Positions 53,559 through 64,000 of a DNA stretch of 64,000 nt are shown here, one piece after another. The translations under genes were made by a program, and so were the position numbers. The stretch lies in the NCBI GenBank assembly GCA_963733845.1, contig CAVTEM010000002.1, forward strand, positions 62,001 through 126,000, given 5' to 3'. Source of the DNA: DATFQE01 sp963733845 (GTDB lineage: Bacteria > Actinomycetota > Thermoleophilia > Gaiellales > Gaiellaceae). The first letter of the stretch is position 1; each line of letters begins with the position of its first letter. The notes below the pieces were generated by a model that saw only the letters and a program-made list of their open reading frames with translations, was not told the DNA's origin and made no database searches.

Positions 53559-54448
53559 CCACTCGTCCCGACACCACCGGGAAGCTGCCGCTCACGGAAC
53601 TCGCCGAGATGAAGCGGCGCGGCGACAGGATCGTGATGGTGACCGCCTACGACGCCCCGGGAGCGCGCTTCGCGGACGGCGCCGGCATCGACGTCGTGCT
53701 GGTCGGCGACTCGGCCGCCATGGTCGTGCTCGGACACGACTCGACCGTCCCGGCCACGATGGACGAGATGCTCGTGCTGACGCGCGCCGTCACGCGCGGC
53801 GCCCGCCGCCCCGTGGTCGTGGCGGACATGCCCTTCGGCTCCTTCCAGATCTCCGACGAGGCGGCGCTCGGCAACGCGATCCGGTTCGTCAAGGAGGCCG
53901 GCGCGGACGCGGTCAAGCTCGAGGGCGCCGGTCCGACGTTGTCGCGGGTGCGGGCATTGGTCGGCGCGGGGATCCCGGTGATGGGCCACATCGGCCTCAC
54001 TCCCCAGTCGGCGACGATGCTCGGCGGCTTCAAGGCGCAGGGGAGGACGGCCGAGAAGGCGCGCCAGCTCGTGGACGACGCTCGTGCGCTCGAGGCGGCA
54101 GGCTGCTTCTCGCTCGTGCTGGAGGCGGTCCCGTCGCCGGTCGCGACGCGGATCACCGAGACGCTGTCGATCCCGACGATCGGCATCGGCGCCGGGGTCG
54201 GCTGCGACGGGCAGGTGCTCGTTTACCACGACCTGCTCGGCCTGTACGAGGCGCGCGCGCCGCGGTTCGTCAAGCGGTATGCCGCCCTCGCGGACGAGAT
54301 CCGCGCCGCGCTCGAGCGGTACGCCGAGGACGTGCGCTCGGGCCGCTTCCCGGAGGAGCAGCACGGCTACGCGATGCCCGACGAGGAGCTCGAGGCGTTC
54401 GAGGGAGGGCTAGCGGAAGCGGTCGAGCCAGACGGTCACCGCCGCTAG
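53555..54448 (+). CDS. panB: 3-methyl-2-oxobutanoate hydroxymethyltransferase PanB
   Basis: First enzyme of pantothenate synthesis, using methylene-tetrahydrofolate. A 297-residue protein with MVTAYDAPGARFADGAGID, VVLVGDSAAMVVLGHDSTVP, VVADMPFGSFQ, VKLEGAGPTLSRVRALVGAG, VMGHIGLTPQSATMLGGF and PTIGIGAGVGCDGQVLVYHD, the metal- and substrate-binding sites. ATG 53555 overlaps the panC stop and has GGAAGGAGATG upstream. The 3' end overlaps a convergent membrane-protein gene by 39 bases. Confidence 0.95.
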   Translation: MTTRPDTTGKLPLTELAEMKRRGDRIVMVTAYDAPGARFADGAGIDVVLVGDSAAMVVLGHDSTVPATMDEMLVLTRAVTRGARRPVVVADMPFGSFQISDEAALGNAIRFVKEAGADAVKLEGAGPTLSRVRALVGAGIPVMGHIGLTPQSATMLGGFKAQGRTAEKARQLVDDARALEAAGCFSLVLEAVPSPVATRITETLSIPTIGIGAGVGCDGQVLVYHDLLGLYEARAPRFVKRYAALADEIRAALERYAEDVRSGRFPEEQHGYAMPDEELEAFEGGLAEAVEPDGHRR

Positions 54449-55006
54449 CGTCACCGGGAGGACTCCGACGGCCGCAGCCCGGGGCCACGCCAGGGCCAGG
54501 GCGTAACGGGCTCCCGCCACGAGCAGACCGACCGACCAGAGCGCGCAACCGAGCTCGGCGAGCGCGAAGACCGTGCCGTCCAGGCCACCGTCCGAGCCGC
54601 CTGCACGGAAGAGGTCGCCGCCGTGGACCGCGAGGCGCACGGGCCAGAGCACGAGCAGCCCGAGCGCGAGCGGCGCCGCCGAATACGCCACGATGTGACG
54701 CGCGAGCTGAAAGCTCGTTCCAGAGGCCAGCTTGAGCGCGGCGCCGAGCAGGAAGTAGCCGGCGAACGCGTACGCTGCCGCGCCGACCAGGGCGAACGCC
54801 ACGAGTGCGAGGGCATCCACCTCGGGCTCGTCGAGAAAGCCGGCGAACCGCGGCGTCGAGAGTACGGCGAACAACCCGGCCAGGAAGACGAGGGTCACCG
54901 CAGGTTCCTGGCGGTCGTCCGGGTCGGTGACCGGCATCGCTGTGAAGACGCTGCGGGGCTCCCAGAGCACGACCGCCGCCCGCAGCCACCACTCACGCGC
55001 CCCCAC
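54410..55006 (-). CDS. Yip1-like membrane protein
   Basis: A 198-residue protein with about five membrane helices and the Yip1-type pattern: a short N-terminal amphipathic piece (EWWLRAAVVLWEPRSVFTAM) before the first helix, then an even spread of hydrophobic segments to LPVTLAAVTVWLDRFR. The bacterial Yip1 family has no known function. GTG 55006 is the best start. It is convergent with panB and divergent from the SipW cluster. Confidence 0.7.
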   Translation of the reverse strand: MGAREWWLRAAVVLWEPRSVFTAMPVTDPDDRQEPAVTLVFLAGLFAVLSTPRFAGFLDEPEVDALALVAFALVGAAAYAFAGYFLLGAALKLASGTSFQLARHIVAYSAAPLALGLLVLWPVRLAVHGGDLFRAGGSDGGLDGTVFALAELGCALWSVGLLVAGARYALALAWPRAAAVGVLPVTLAAVTVWLDRFR

Positions 55007-55144
55007 GCACGCGAGATTACTTGAGAAGTCCCCTGCTCGGGGGATGGCGTACGTCCGATAGGGGGAGTCGAAGCCGCTGTTTCCTGCCGATTCTCGGTTT
55101 GCGGCGGCAACGCCATCCGACTGCGGCCAAAGGAGTCCACTGCG

Positions 55145-55729
55145 ATGATCGCTAGACACCGAAAGATTCTCTGTCGCTCTGCTGATCGGAGTGACGAGCG
55201 TGCTGGCCGGCTTCGGCACGTTCTCTGCGTTCTCGAGCACGACCACGAACTCGGGCAACTCGTTTGCCGCGGGCACCGTGTTCGTCGACGACAACGACGC
55301 CGGCTCGGCGATGTACACGGTTTCCAACCAGGCGCCCTTGGCCAGCACCGTCCGTTGCATCAAGGTCACCTACGGCGGCACCATGGCCGCTGGCGTCAGG
55401 CTGTACACCGCGTCGGCCATCGGCGCCGTAGGCGACTACGTCAACTTGACGGTCGAGAAGGGCAGCGGCAACCCGACCTTCCCGAACTGCGCGGGGTTCA
55501 GCGCCGAGTCGACGGTCTACGCCGGCGAGCTCGACGACTTCGCCTCGACCCACGGCTCGTACGCCAACGGCGTCGCGGCCTTCCCGGGCGCCAGACCCAG
55601 TGGAACCAGAACGACACGCTCGTCTACCGGTTCACGCTGACCCTGCAGGACGACAACAACGCCAACGGCGGCGCGACGCCGCTCTCGTCTGGTTCCCACG
55701 CCTTCACGTGGGAGGCAAGGAACCAGTAG
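55145..55729 (+). CDS. TasA/camelysin-like surface protein with SipW-type signal, two frame changes
   Basis: Precursor of about 190 residues. ATG 55145 follows AAAGGAG. The first frame gives MIARHRKIL; after a change near 55172 the reading is VALLIGVTSVLAGFGTFSAF followed by SSTTTNSGNSFAAGT, the signature of SipW-cleaved TasA-like proteins. A second change near 55590 leads to TQWNQNDTLVYRFTLTLQDD and the end FTWEARNQ. It is a paralogue of the gene at 56341 with the same end. TasA proteins form extracellular fibres in Bacillus; a fibre role here is inference. Confidence 0.82.
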   Translation: MIARHRKILCRSADRSDERAGRLRHVLCVLEHDHELGQLVCRGHRVRRRQRRRLGDVHGFQPGALGQHRPLHQGHLRRHHGRWRQAVHRVGHRRRRRLRQLDGREGQRQPDLPELRGVQRRVDGLRRRARRLRLDPRLVRQRRRGLPGRQTQWNQNDTLVYRFTLTLQDDNNANGGATPLSSGSHAFTWEARNQ

Positions 55730-55758
55730 TGACAGCTCGACTCCTTTGGTAGCGAACT

Positions 55759-55788
55759 GAGGGCGGCCTCCGCAAGGGAGCCGCCCTC
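55759..55788 (+). terminator. Hairpin terminator after first TasA-like gene
   Basis: A nine-pair stem GAGGGCGGC / GCCGCCCTC closes a 12-base loop, about 30 bases after the stop. The following T run is weak (GCGTTTC), so it may act as a partial stop that lowers expression of the downstream genes. Confidence 0.55.
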
Positions 55789-55816
55789 GGGCGTTTCGAA
55801 GGGGGCGGACGATCCC

Positions 55817-56348
55817 ATGGAGAGGGCAAATCGCATCGAGTCGTACGTTCGGCGCGCAGGCGTCGTGGCGGGCATCGCACTGGTGGCGCTGGTCGTCCTC
55901 GCCTTCCGCGTGCCCGACGGCAGCGGCACCCTCGGCGCGGACGTGATCGTCTCGATCTCACCGACCGGCGAGCTCGGGCTGTCGAAGTCCGGGCCGTTCA
56001 TGAGCGTCACGGGACTGCGACCCGGCGGCACGCTCTCGGGCGAGGTCAAGGTGGCGAACCAGACCGGCCGCCGGCTCGCCGTGCGGGTGCAGGGGCTCCC
56101 GGACAGCAAGGATCTCGACCGGCTGCTGCTGGTGGAGGTCCGGGCGGGCCACGCTACGCGTCCCCTCTACTCGGGCCGGCTCGCCGGCCTGCGCGCGAAG
56201 ACGAGTGCGTTCCGGCTCGACTCCGGCCACACGACGAGGCTGCGCGATCCGCGCCTCGCTTCCCGCCGACCTGCGCGGCGGCTACGCCGGGCGGATCGAG
56301 ACCGTCAAGCTCGAGCTCTCGAGCGTCGTGGAGCCCGACCGTGGCTAG
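55817..56348 (+). CDS. Membrane-anchored beta-sandwich protein of the SipW cluster, one frame change
   Basis: ATG 55817. It has an N-terminal membrane helix (VVAGIALVALVVLAFRV) and an outer Ig-like domain with FMSVTGLRPGGTLSGEVKVA and NQTGRRLAVRVQGL. The frame changes near 56245; the correct end is LPADLRGGYAGRIETVKLEL to EPDRG, stopping at 56348, eight bases into the next gene. About 177 residues. No family name is known to me. It resembles small accessory proteins found with TasA-like genes and may anchor or chaperone the fibre proteins. Confidence 0.7.
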
Positions 56349-56925
56349 GAAGATCCTGCTGACCCTGCTGGTCCTGGGCGCGCTCGGCAGCGTGTGCGGC
56401 GCGGCGACCTTCTCGGCCTTCTCGAGCACGGCGACGAACTCCGGGAACGCGTTCGCAGCGGGCACCGTGCTGATCGCTGACAACGACGTGGGCAACGCGA
56501 TGCTGTCGCTCGCGAACGCGCAGCCGGGCGCTACAGACACGAGCTGCATGCTGATCACGTACTCGGGCTCGCTGTCCTCGACGGTGCGCCTGTACGGCGC
56601 GACCGCCGGAGCGCTCGCGCCGTACCTGACGCTGACGATCACGCGCGGCACGGACGCGACCCCCGTCTTCGACGACTGCACCGGCTTCGCGGCGGACGCA
56701 ACCGACTACATGGGCTCGGGCGCGGGCGTGATCTACCAGGGATCGCTCTCGGGCTTCCCAGCCACGTACGCGAGCGGAATCATCGACCCGATTCCGGGCT
56801 CGCCCGAGACCTGGACCGCCTCCGAGGCCCGCGTCTACCGCTTCGCGGTCACGCTCGCCGACGACAATGCCGCCCAAGGGCAGAGCGCCACAGCCTCGTT
56901 CAGCTGGGAGGCGCGGAACCAGTGA
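56341..56925 (+). CDS. TasA/camelysin-like surface protein, second copy
   Basis: A 194-residue intact paralogue of the gene at 55145. It starts at GTG 56341 with KILLTLLVLGALGSVCGAAT followed by FSAFSSTATNSGNAFAAGTV, the SipW-type signal and mature start, and ends SFSWEARNQ. The shared end motif (F-x-WEARNQ) and the conserved DDN motif near the end mark the family. Its stop overlaps the signal peptidase gene by four bases, so the two are made together. Confidence 0.85.
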   Translation: MARKILLTLLVLGALGSVCGAATFSAFSSTATNSGNAFAAGTVLIADNDVGNAMLSLANAQPGATDTSCMLITYSGSLSSTVRLYGATAGALAPYLTLTITRGTDATPVFDDCTGFAADATDYMGSGAGVIYQGSLSGFPATYASGIIDPIPGSPETWTASEARVYRFAVTLADDNAAQGQSATASFSWEARNQ

Positions 56926-57449
56926 GCAGGCTCCGCCTCATCCGTATTGGTGCGGTGTCCGTGTCGCTCGGCCTCGCGATCGGCGTCTTCGGCTTGATCG
57001 CCGCTCCCTCGCTCTTCGGCGGCCGCTCGCTGACGGTGATGTCCGGGTCGATGGAGCCCGCGCTCGGCGTCGGCGACGTGATCATCAACAGCCGCGTCTC
57101 GCCGGCCGAGGTACGCGTGGGCGACATCGTGACGTTCTCCGATCCGGAGGGCACCGACAAGCTGATCACGCACCGGGTGCGGCAGCTGCGCATCGCGGAG
57201 GGGACCGCACACGTCGTGACGAAGGGCGACAACACGAACGCGGTGGAGCGGTGGGACATCCCGGCGAACGGCTCGCTCGGACGCGTCGAGTTCCGCGTGC
57301 CGCTGCTCGGCTTCCTCGTCTTCTGGCTGCACGGCCCGCTGGCACGGACCGGTCTGATCGTGGTGCCCGCACTGCTCCTCGCCGGCTTCGAGCTGTGGCG
57401 TATCTGGCGACCGCAGCGCCCAGGACCTCTCGGCGATGCCCCCGCCTAG
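56922..57449 (+). CDS. sipW: Signal peptidase I, SipW/ER type
   Basis: A 175-residue membrane peptidase. The catalytic Ser is in TVMSGSMEPALGVGDVI and the base is a His (KLITHRVRQL) rather than the Lys of the usual bacterial LepB, which marks the archaeal/ER-like class to which SipW belongs. It also has VVTKGDNTNAVERWDIP. Membrane helices lie at both ends. It overlaps the TasA-like gene before it and a further substrate gene after it by 14 bases, so its likely clients are encoded around it. Confidence 0.92.
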   Translation: MSRLRLIRIGAVSVSLGLAIGVFGLIAAPSLFGGRSLTVMSGSMEPALGVGDVIINSRVSPAEVRVGDIVTFSDPEGTDKLITHRVRQLRIAEGTAHVVTKGDNTNAVERWDIPANGSLGRVEFRVPLLGFLVFWLHGPLARTGLIVVPALLLAGFELWRIWRPQRPGPLGDAPA

Positions 57450-58654
57450 CCCGAGGGGATCCGTCATCGCCGCCGCCGTCGTGCTCGTGGCCACGGCGGC
57501 CGGCATCACGTATTCGGCCTTCAACTCAACGACCATCGAACCCGTCGAGCAGCTTCTCGGCGGCGACCTCGTTCTGCAGCCGCTCCTCGGCCGTCTGGCT
57601 GACCGGCATGGAGCACGGAGTCGTCTCGATCGCCGGTGGCGGCATCTTCAACGCGGTTACTGGTGCCCCCACGGCCGACGCGTCGACCTTCCGGAACGGC
57701 GCCTACTCGCTGCGGATTGCCGATGCGTCCGCTACATCGACGATCAGCGCGCGCAAGACGTTCACGGCCAGCAACGTGGTCGTCGCCCGATTCGCCGTGC
57801 GACTGGCGACGCTCCCGAGCGTCAACTCGAGCCTCGCCTACGTCGATTCAGGAACCGACCTCGTCTTCGGCTACGACTCGGGCACGCAGAGGTTCACCGT
57901 GACCGCCGGCACGTCGACGGCCCAGTCGGCGAGTACCGTCAGCGCGGGCACCTGGTACGTGATCGACCTGCGCTACGACCTGCGCGCCAACCCGAATCTC
58001 GGCGACTGGCGAGTGAACGGAGTGGCCCAGGCGCAGGTCTCGCGCGTCGCGGCGGCGTCGACGGCGACCGGATTCGCTTTCGGCGCGACCGCGAACGCCA
58101 GCGTCTACACGGCCAACTTCGACGACATCTTCGTCGCCGATCAGGCCACCGCGTACCCGCTCGGCAACGGCCGCGTCGTCCGCCTGCTGGTCAACGGCGT
58201 GGGCACGCACAGCTCGGCGGGCGATTTCCGCGACGACGACAACACCGCAATCGACGCCAACTCATGGCAACGGCTGGACGAGGTGCCGATGACCTCGATC
58301 GCCAACTACGTCCTGCAGTTGAACAACAACGGCAACGGCTACCTGGAGTTCACGTTCGGCAACACGAGCGAGACGTGCATCCGCGACGTCTCCGCCGTGC
58401 TCGCCTACCACTCGGCGACCAACGGTGCGAACGACGGCAAGGGCAGCATCTTCTCCGGGACGACCGAGTCGGTCATGTTCTCCGGGGACATGAGCAGCAC
58501 GACCGTCCTGTACGCGAGTGCGATCGTCGACCCGGCGACGGCACCCTGGTCGCAGGCGGCCGTGGACGCGCTCGTCGCGCGGGTCGGCTTCTCGTCCGAC
58601 GCCAACCCGGATCCCTACTGGGACGCGATCGTGCTCGAGGCCGCGGTCGCGTAG
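57436..58654 (+). CDS. Large SipW-type secreted protein with LamG-like domain, one frame change
   Basis: ATG 57436 lies within the peptidase gene. The signal region VIAAAVVLVATAAGITYSAF matches the SipW type. After a frame change near 57533 the reading continues NPSSSFSAATSFCSRSSAVW and then about 380 residues of beta-rich sequence with a concanavalin/LamG-like feel (GAYSLRIADASATSTISARK, YVIDLRYDLR, ANFDDIFVADQ). There is no anchor. Total about 405 residues. It may decorate or cap the TasA-like fibres; this is inferred from location and shared signal type. Confidence 0.75.
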
Positions 58655-58676
58655 CGGCGCGCGCACACGTCCCTTC

Positions 58677-58728
58677 CAGACATGCCCAGGGCTCTGGCCC
58701 CTGGACATGGCCGCCGCGGACGTGTCCG
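58677..58728. repeat. Palindromic dispersed repeat, copy 5
   Basis: Reads CAGACATGCCC, then the AGGGCTCTGGCCCCT core, then GGACATGGCC and GGACGTGTCCG. It lies in the convergent gap between the LamG-like gene and uvrA and could end both transcripts. Confidence 0.75.
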
Positions 58729-58772
58729 CTAGCGGAGCGGTGCGGGTTTCCGGCGCCGGGCCAGGCTGCGTC

Positions 58773-58798
58773 GGCCGTGTCCGGCGGACATGTCCGCG
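58773..58798. repeat. Palindromic repeat arm pair near copy 5
   Basis: GGCCGTGTCCGGCGGACATG followed by TCCGCG, an inverted arm pair like those of the dispersed family without the GGGGTCTGACCCC core. Lies about 45 bases after copy 5. Confidence 0.5.
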
Positions 58799-58839
58799 CC
58801 TGGCCGTTTCGGCCGGGCAGTCAGGAGAGACGAAGCGCT

Positions 58840-61680
<2,841 letters not shown>

Positions 61681-61713
61681 CGAGGCAGTCTAGCCACCGA
61701 ACGTGTGTTCGCG

Positions 61714-62156
61714 CTAGGGTCTTCTCACGCCTCGCGCGGCGCTCCACGGCCAGTCGCTCCAGTCGTCGACGAGACCGGCCCGGACCGGGTTGGTCAGCAC
61801 GTACTCGAGCGTGCGCTCGTAGTGCTCCTCGTCCCGGATCACCCAGCTCGCGAAGCGCGCTCCGAAGACGTGTCCGTCCCGTTCGTGCCGCAGGTTGAAG
61901 CGCTCTGCATAGACACCGTTCAGGTATTGCATCCCGGCGGAGAGGCGCTCGGTCGGAGTGTCGAGCACGAGGTGGTAGTGGGTGCCCATGAGGCAGAAGG
62001 CATGGCAGTCCCACCGGTAGCGGGCGACGACGAGCGCCAGCAGGGCGAGGAAACGCCGGCGGTCGTCGTCGTCGGCGAAGACGAGCCGCTTGAAGACGCC
62101 TCGGGTCGTGATGTGGAAGAGCCCGCCGGGAGATCGCTGCGCCGAATCCGCGGCAT
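61714..62156 (-). CDS. REP-associated tyrosine transposase (RAYT), copy 2, one frame change
   Basis: Y1 transposase with start MPRIRRSDLP at ATG 62156; the family sequence resumes after a one-base loss near 62127 as GGLFHITTRGVFKRLVF. It then has HxH in LMGTHYHLVLDTPTERLSAG and the catalytic-type Tyr in LEYVLTNPVRAGLVDDW. About 147 residues, shorter than copy 1. The break is a single missing base in a C/G run, so it may be an assembly error or true decay. A copy of the dispersed palindromic repeat lies about 90 bases upstream. Confidence 0.8.
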
Positions 62157-62243
62157 CGAGGCGACCGTAGCCGCCGCCTGCGTGCGTCAACCCGGCCGTG
62201 GAAGCTTCGTCGCGAAGTCGATCCACTCGCCATGGCCGGAAGG

Positions 62244-62278
62244 GGCAGGTCCGGGGGTCTGGCCCCTCGACATGGCCG
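62244..62278. repeat. Palindromic dispersed repeat beside RAYT 2, copy 6
   Basis: Reads GCAGGTCC, the GGGGGTCTGGCCCCT core and CGACATGGCCG. It is upstream of the RAYT copy 2 start and downstream of the PH-domain gene, as expected for a REP element near its cognate transposase. Confidence 0.75.
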
Positions 62279-62299
62279 TTTGGGGCTCGGCCGGAAGGG

Positions 62300-62725
62300 C
62301 TACGAGGCCAGGCGCTCGACCAGGTTGCACACGCGCTTCGGCTCGGCGACGTTGTCGAGCGCCAGCGAGCCCACGACGACGGTGCCGTAGCCGAGCACAC
62401 GCCCGGCGATCGACTGGTCGACCTCGACGGCCTCGATCGCCCGCAGCCGCACGGCCTTGGCGCGCCGCCGCCACGTGCCCTGCACGACGAAGACCTTCTC
62501 GCTCGTGACGACGACCCGTGTCCGCTCCCAGATCCACACCGCCCGCACGAAAACGAGCGCGCCGAGCGCCATCAGCGCCGCGCCGGCCACGGCGAGCGGC
62601 CAGGCGAACGCGAGCAGCGCGCCCCCCACAACCGTTGCGATCAGAGCACGCGAGAGCGGCCCCACGAGCACGATCCCGTGGCGGCGGGCGTCCAGGAAGA
62701 CCCGCTCGTCGGAGTCGGCCAGCAT
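62300..62725 (-). CDS. Bacterial PH-domain (bPH2) membrane protein
   Basis: A 141-residue protein with two membrane segments (IATVVGGALLAFAWPLAVAG, ALMALGALVFVRAVWIW) followed by a bPH2 domain (RVVVTSEKVFVVQGTWRRRA, IEAVEVDQSIAGRVLGYGTV). Such YdbS/YdbT-like proteins have no settled function but are tied to envelope stress. ATG 62725; 78 bases separate it from the divergent transporter gene. Confidence 0.85.
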   Translation of the reverse strand: MLADSDERVFLDARRHGIVLVGPLSRALIATVVGGALLAFAWPLAVAGAALMALGALVFVRAVWIWERTRVVVTSEKVFVVQGTWRRRAKAVRLRAIEAVEVDQSIAGRVLGYGTVVVGSLALDNVAEPKRVCNLVERLAS

Positions 62726-62803
62726 GGAGGACCGCCCTTCGCCGCAGGAAAGCCGGATTCCTGCCGCGTTTGCCCTACCTCCGCTCGGGCGAGAACCGCT
62801 TCG

Positions 62804-63856
62804 ATGCAGGAATCAGCGAGGCGAGCTGTCATCTACGCCGTCGTCGTCGTCGGCGTCGTCGCCATCGCGCTCGCCCTCTGGAAGTTGCGCCTCTTGATCG
62901 CACTGCTCTTCCTCGCGTTCATCGTCGCGGCGGCGATGCGGCCGAGCGTCGAGGCACTACGCCGCTTCCGCATCCCGCGCAGCGCCGGGATCCTGCTCCA
63001 CTACGCCGGCTTCGCCGCGCTCCTTGGCCTGCTGCTGTGGCTGGTGGTGCCCCGCGCGACCGACCAGATCCGGACCGCGACGAGCTCGGAGCGGCTGGCC
63101 GACCAGGCCCGCGAGACGACCGGCGTCAAGCACGACCTGCTCGTCGGCCTGCAGAAACGCCTCGAGGAGCTCCCTTCAGGCGCCGAGCTGGTCGATCCGG
63201 CGCTCGAGATCACGCTGACGGCGTTCGAGGTCTTCATCGGCCTGTTCTTCGTCTTGGCCGCGGCCGCGTACTGGATCTACGAGCGCGATCGCGCCGTCGA
63301 CCTGGTCGCCTCGCTCCTGCCCCGCCGCCGGCGCCGCATCATGCGCGACACGTGGGCGCTGATCGACCTCAAGCTCGGCGCCTACGTCCGCGGCCAGGCG
63401 CTCCTGATCGTGCTCGTGGCGACGGCCTTGTCGAGCGTCTTCTGGGCGATCGGGCTGCCGTTCTGGCTCCTGATCGGGATCTTCGCCGGCGTCGTGGAGA
63501 TCGTCCCGGTCGTCGGCCCGCTCGCGGCAGGGGCGCTCGCAGTCGGCGTCGGTCTCACCGAGGGGCCGGCCGTCGCGGCCGCCGCCGGGATCGCAGTGCT
63601 CACCGTCCGGCTGCTCGAGGACTACCTCGTCATCCCGCGGGTCCTGGGGGAGGCCGTCGGTCTCTCGCCGCTGCTCGTCCTGACGTCGGTCACCGGCGTC
63701 GCGCTGCTCTTCGGCGAGTTCGCGATCCTGCTCGCGATCCCGCTGGCGGCCGTGCTGGCGACGCTGGTGAACGTGATCCTCCTCGATAGGGACCCGGCCG
63801 AGGAAGACGTGCCGACGGTGATCTTCGCCGCGAAGGACGCCGAGACGGCCGGCTAG
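62804..63856 (+). CDS. AI-2E family transporter
   Basis: A 350-residue membrane protein with about seven helices. Family landmarks: an early helix pair (VIYAVVVVGVVAIALALWKL, IALLFLAFIVAAAMRP), GLPFWLLIGIFAGVVEIVPV followed by VGPLAAGALAV, and a late LEDYLVIPRVLGEAVGLSP. The family includes TqsA and Na+/H+ antiporters, so autoinducer export is only one option. ATG 62804 is preferred; longer frames upstream overlap the divergent PH gene. Confidence 0.88.
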   Translation: MQESARRAVIYAVVVVGVVAIALALWKLRLLIALLFLAFIVAAAMRPSVEALRRFRIPRSAGILLHYAGFAALLGLLLWLVVPRATDQIRTATSSERLADQARETTGVKHDLLVGLQKRLEELPSGAELVDPALEITLTAFEVFIGLFFVLAAAAYWIYERDRAVDLVASLLPRRRRRIMRDTWALIDLKLGAYVRGQALLIVLVATALSSVFWAIGLPFWLLIGIFAGVVEIVPVVGPLAAGALAVGVGLTEGPAVAAAAGIAVLTVRLLEDYLVIPRVLGEAVGLSPLLVLTSVTGVALLFGEFAILLAIPLAAVLATLVNVILLDRDPAEEDVPTVIFAAKDAETAG

Positions 63857-63857
63857 C

Positions 63858-64000
63858 TCAGGCCTTGCGCCAGCGGCCGAAGACGAGGCCGCCGAGGGTG
63901 AAGCCGAGCCCGAACGTGCCGACCGCGAACGCGCCGAGCGCGATCGACTTGCGGACGCCCGACAGGCGCTGCCAGCGCCCGAGCGCCTCTTCCTCTTCCG
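63858..64000 (-). CDS. Membrane protein, C-terminal fragment cut by window edge
   Basis: The last 46 residues are visible on the minus strand, ending LGGLVFGRWRKA and a TGA at 63860-63858. It has an acidic and Arg/Trp-bearing segment (EEEEALGRWQRLSG) then one glycine-rich membrane helix (SIALGAFAVGTFGLGFTLGG). The start lies beyond the window; no family can be assigned. Confidence 0.55.
   Translation of the reverse strand, partial: EEEEALGRWQRLSGVRKSIALGAFAVGTFGLGFTLGGLVFGRWRKA

Overview
The window is a GC-rich (about 70 percent by eye) actinobacterial chromosome segment, tightly packed, with many GTG/TTG starts and ATGA/GTGA stop-start overlaps. The mix of Rex, an ECF vitamin transporter, an H+-pumping pyrophosphatase, SipW/TasA-like surface proteins, Calx-beta and PASTA proteins and Eis-like acetyltransferase fits a deep-branching actinobacterium such as the Thermoleophilia (Gaiellales/Solirubrobacterales); this placement is inference, since no rRNA is present.

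Layout. 1-2.0 kb: two-component pair (response regulator, CHASE3/HAMP histidine kinase) leading into a secreted protein cut by the window edge. 2.2-4.3 kb: a small protein with an injection-system-cargo-like N-terminal motif, tRNA-Val(GAC) with terminator, and an Eis-type acetyltransferase. 4.5-12.7 kb: a proline-rich membrane protein coupled to a 1262-residue Calx-beta/FN3 surface protein, PcrA helicase, and a zinc-ribbon/proline-rich membrane protein. 12.7-15.8 kb: a compact esterase-esterase-ATP-grasp operon of unknown pathway. 15.7-21.5 kb: a cobalamin-riboswitch-led operon with two DUF4430 (transcobalamin beta-domain-like) proteins, an ECF transporter (T, fused double ATPase, S), a secreted alpha/alpha-toroid protein (resembling the other half of transcobalamin) and CinA. 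21.5-25.6 kb: VanZ, HAD hydrolase, small coiled coils, Tag glycosylase, GSDH-type dehydrogenase, two TrkA-type proteins. 25.6-32.5 kb: two APC permeases with UspA tails, a small membrane protein, and divergent trkA-trkH; this block looks like a potassium-homeostasis region. 32.5-33.2 kb: a RAYT (REP-associated Y1 transposase) between two hairpin repeats. 33.2-39.7 kb: HppA, two secreted subtilases with PASTA tails, a small secreted protein and a PASTA relic. 39.7-45.8 kb: MTA phosphorylase, DUF1844, GCS2 ligase, a glycosyltransferase, Rex, a glutaredoxin-like gene and glutamate dehydrogenase. 45.8-51.5 kb: a PA-type subtilase, then TsaD-RimI-TsaB-TsaE (t6A synthesis) and uracil-DNA glycosylase. 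51.8-55.0 kb: FmdB zinc ribbon, DUF2520-panC-panB (pantothenate), a Yip1-like protein. 55.1-58.7 kb: a SipW/TasA-like export cluster. 58.8-64 kb: UvrA, a second RAYT, a bacterial PH-domain protein, an AI-2E transporter and a partial membrane protein.

Two cross-cutting patterns matter to any reader. First, about 15 genes, including single-copy housekeeping genes (tsaD, panC), are broken by one-base frame changes although both halves keep perfect family motifs; this looks like assembly indels rather than gene decay, so the coordinates given for these genes span all frames. Second, a palindromic repeat (GGGGTCTGACCCC core with GGACATG-type arms) recurs at least seven times between 43 and 62 kb, once inside a coding sequence, and one copy lies just upstream of the second RAYT.

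The most interesting system is the riboswitch-led ECF operon, which appears to encode transcobalamin-like modules as separate secreted proteins next to a vitamin transporter.
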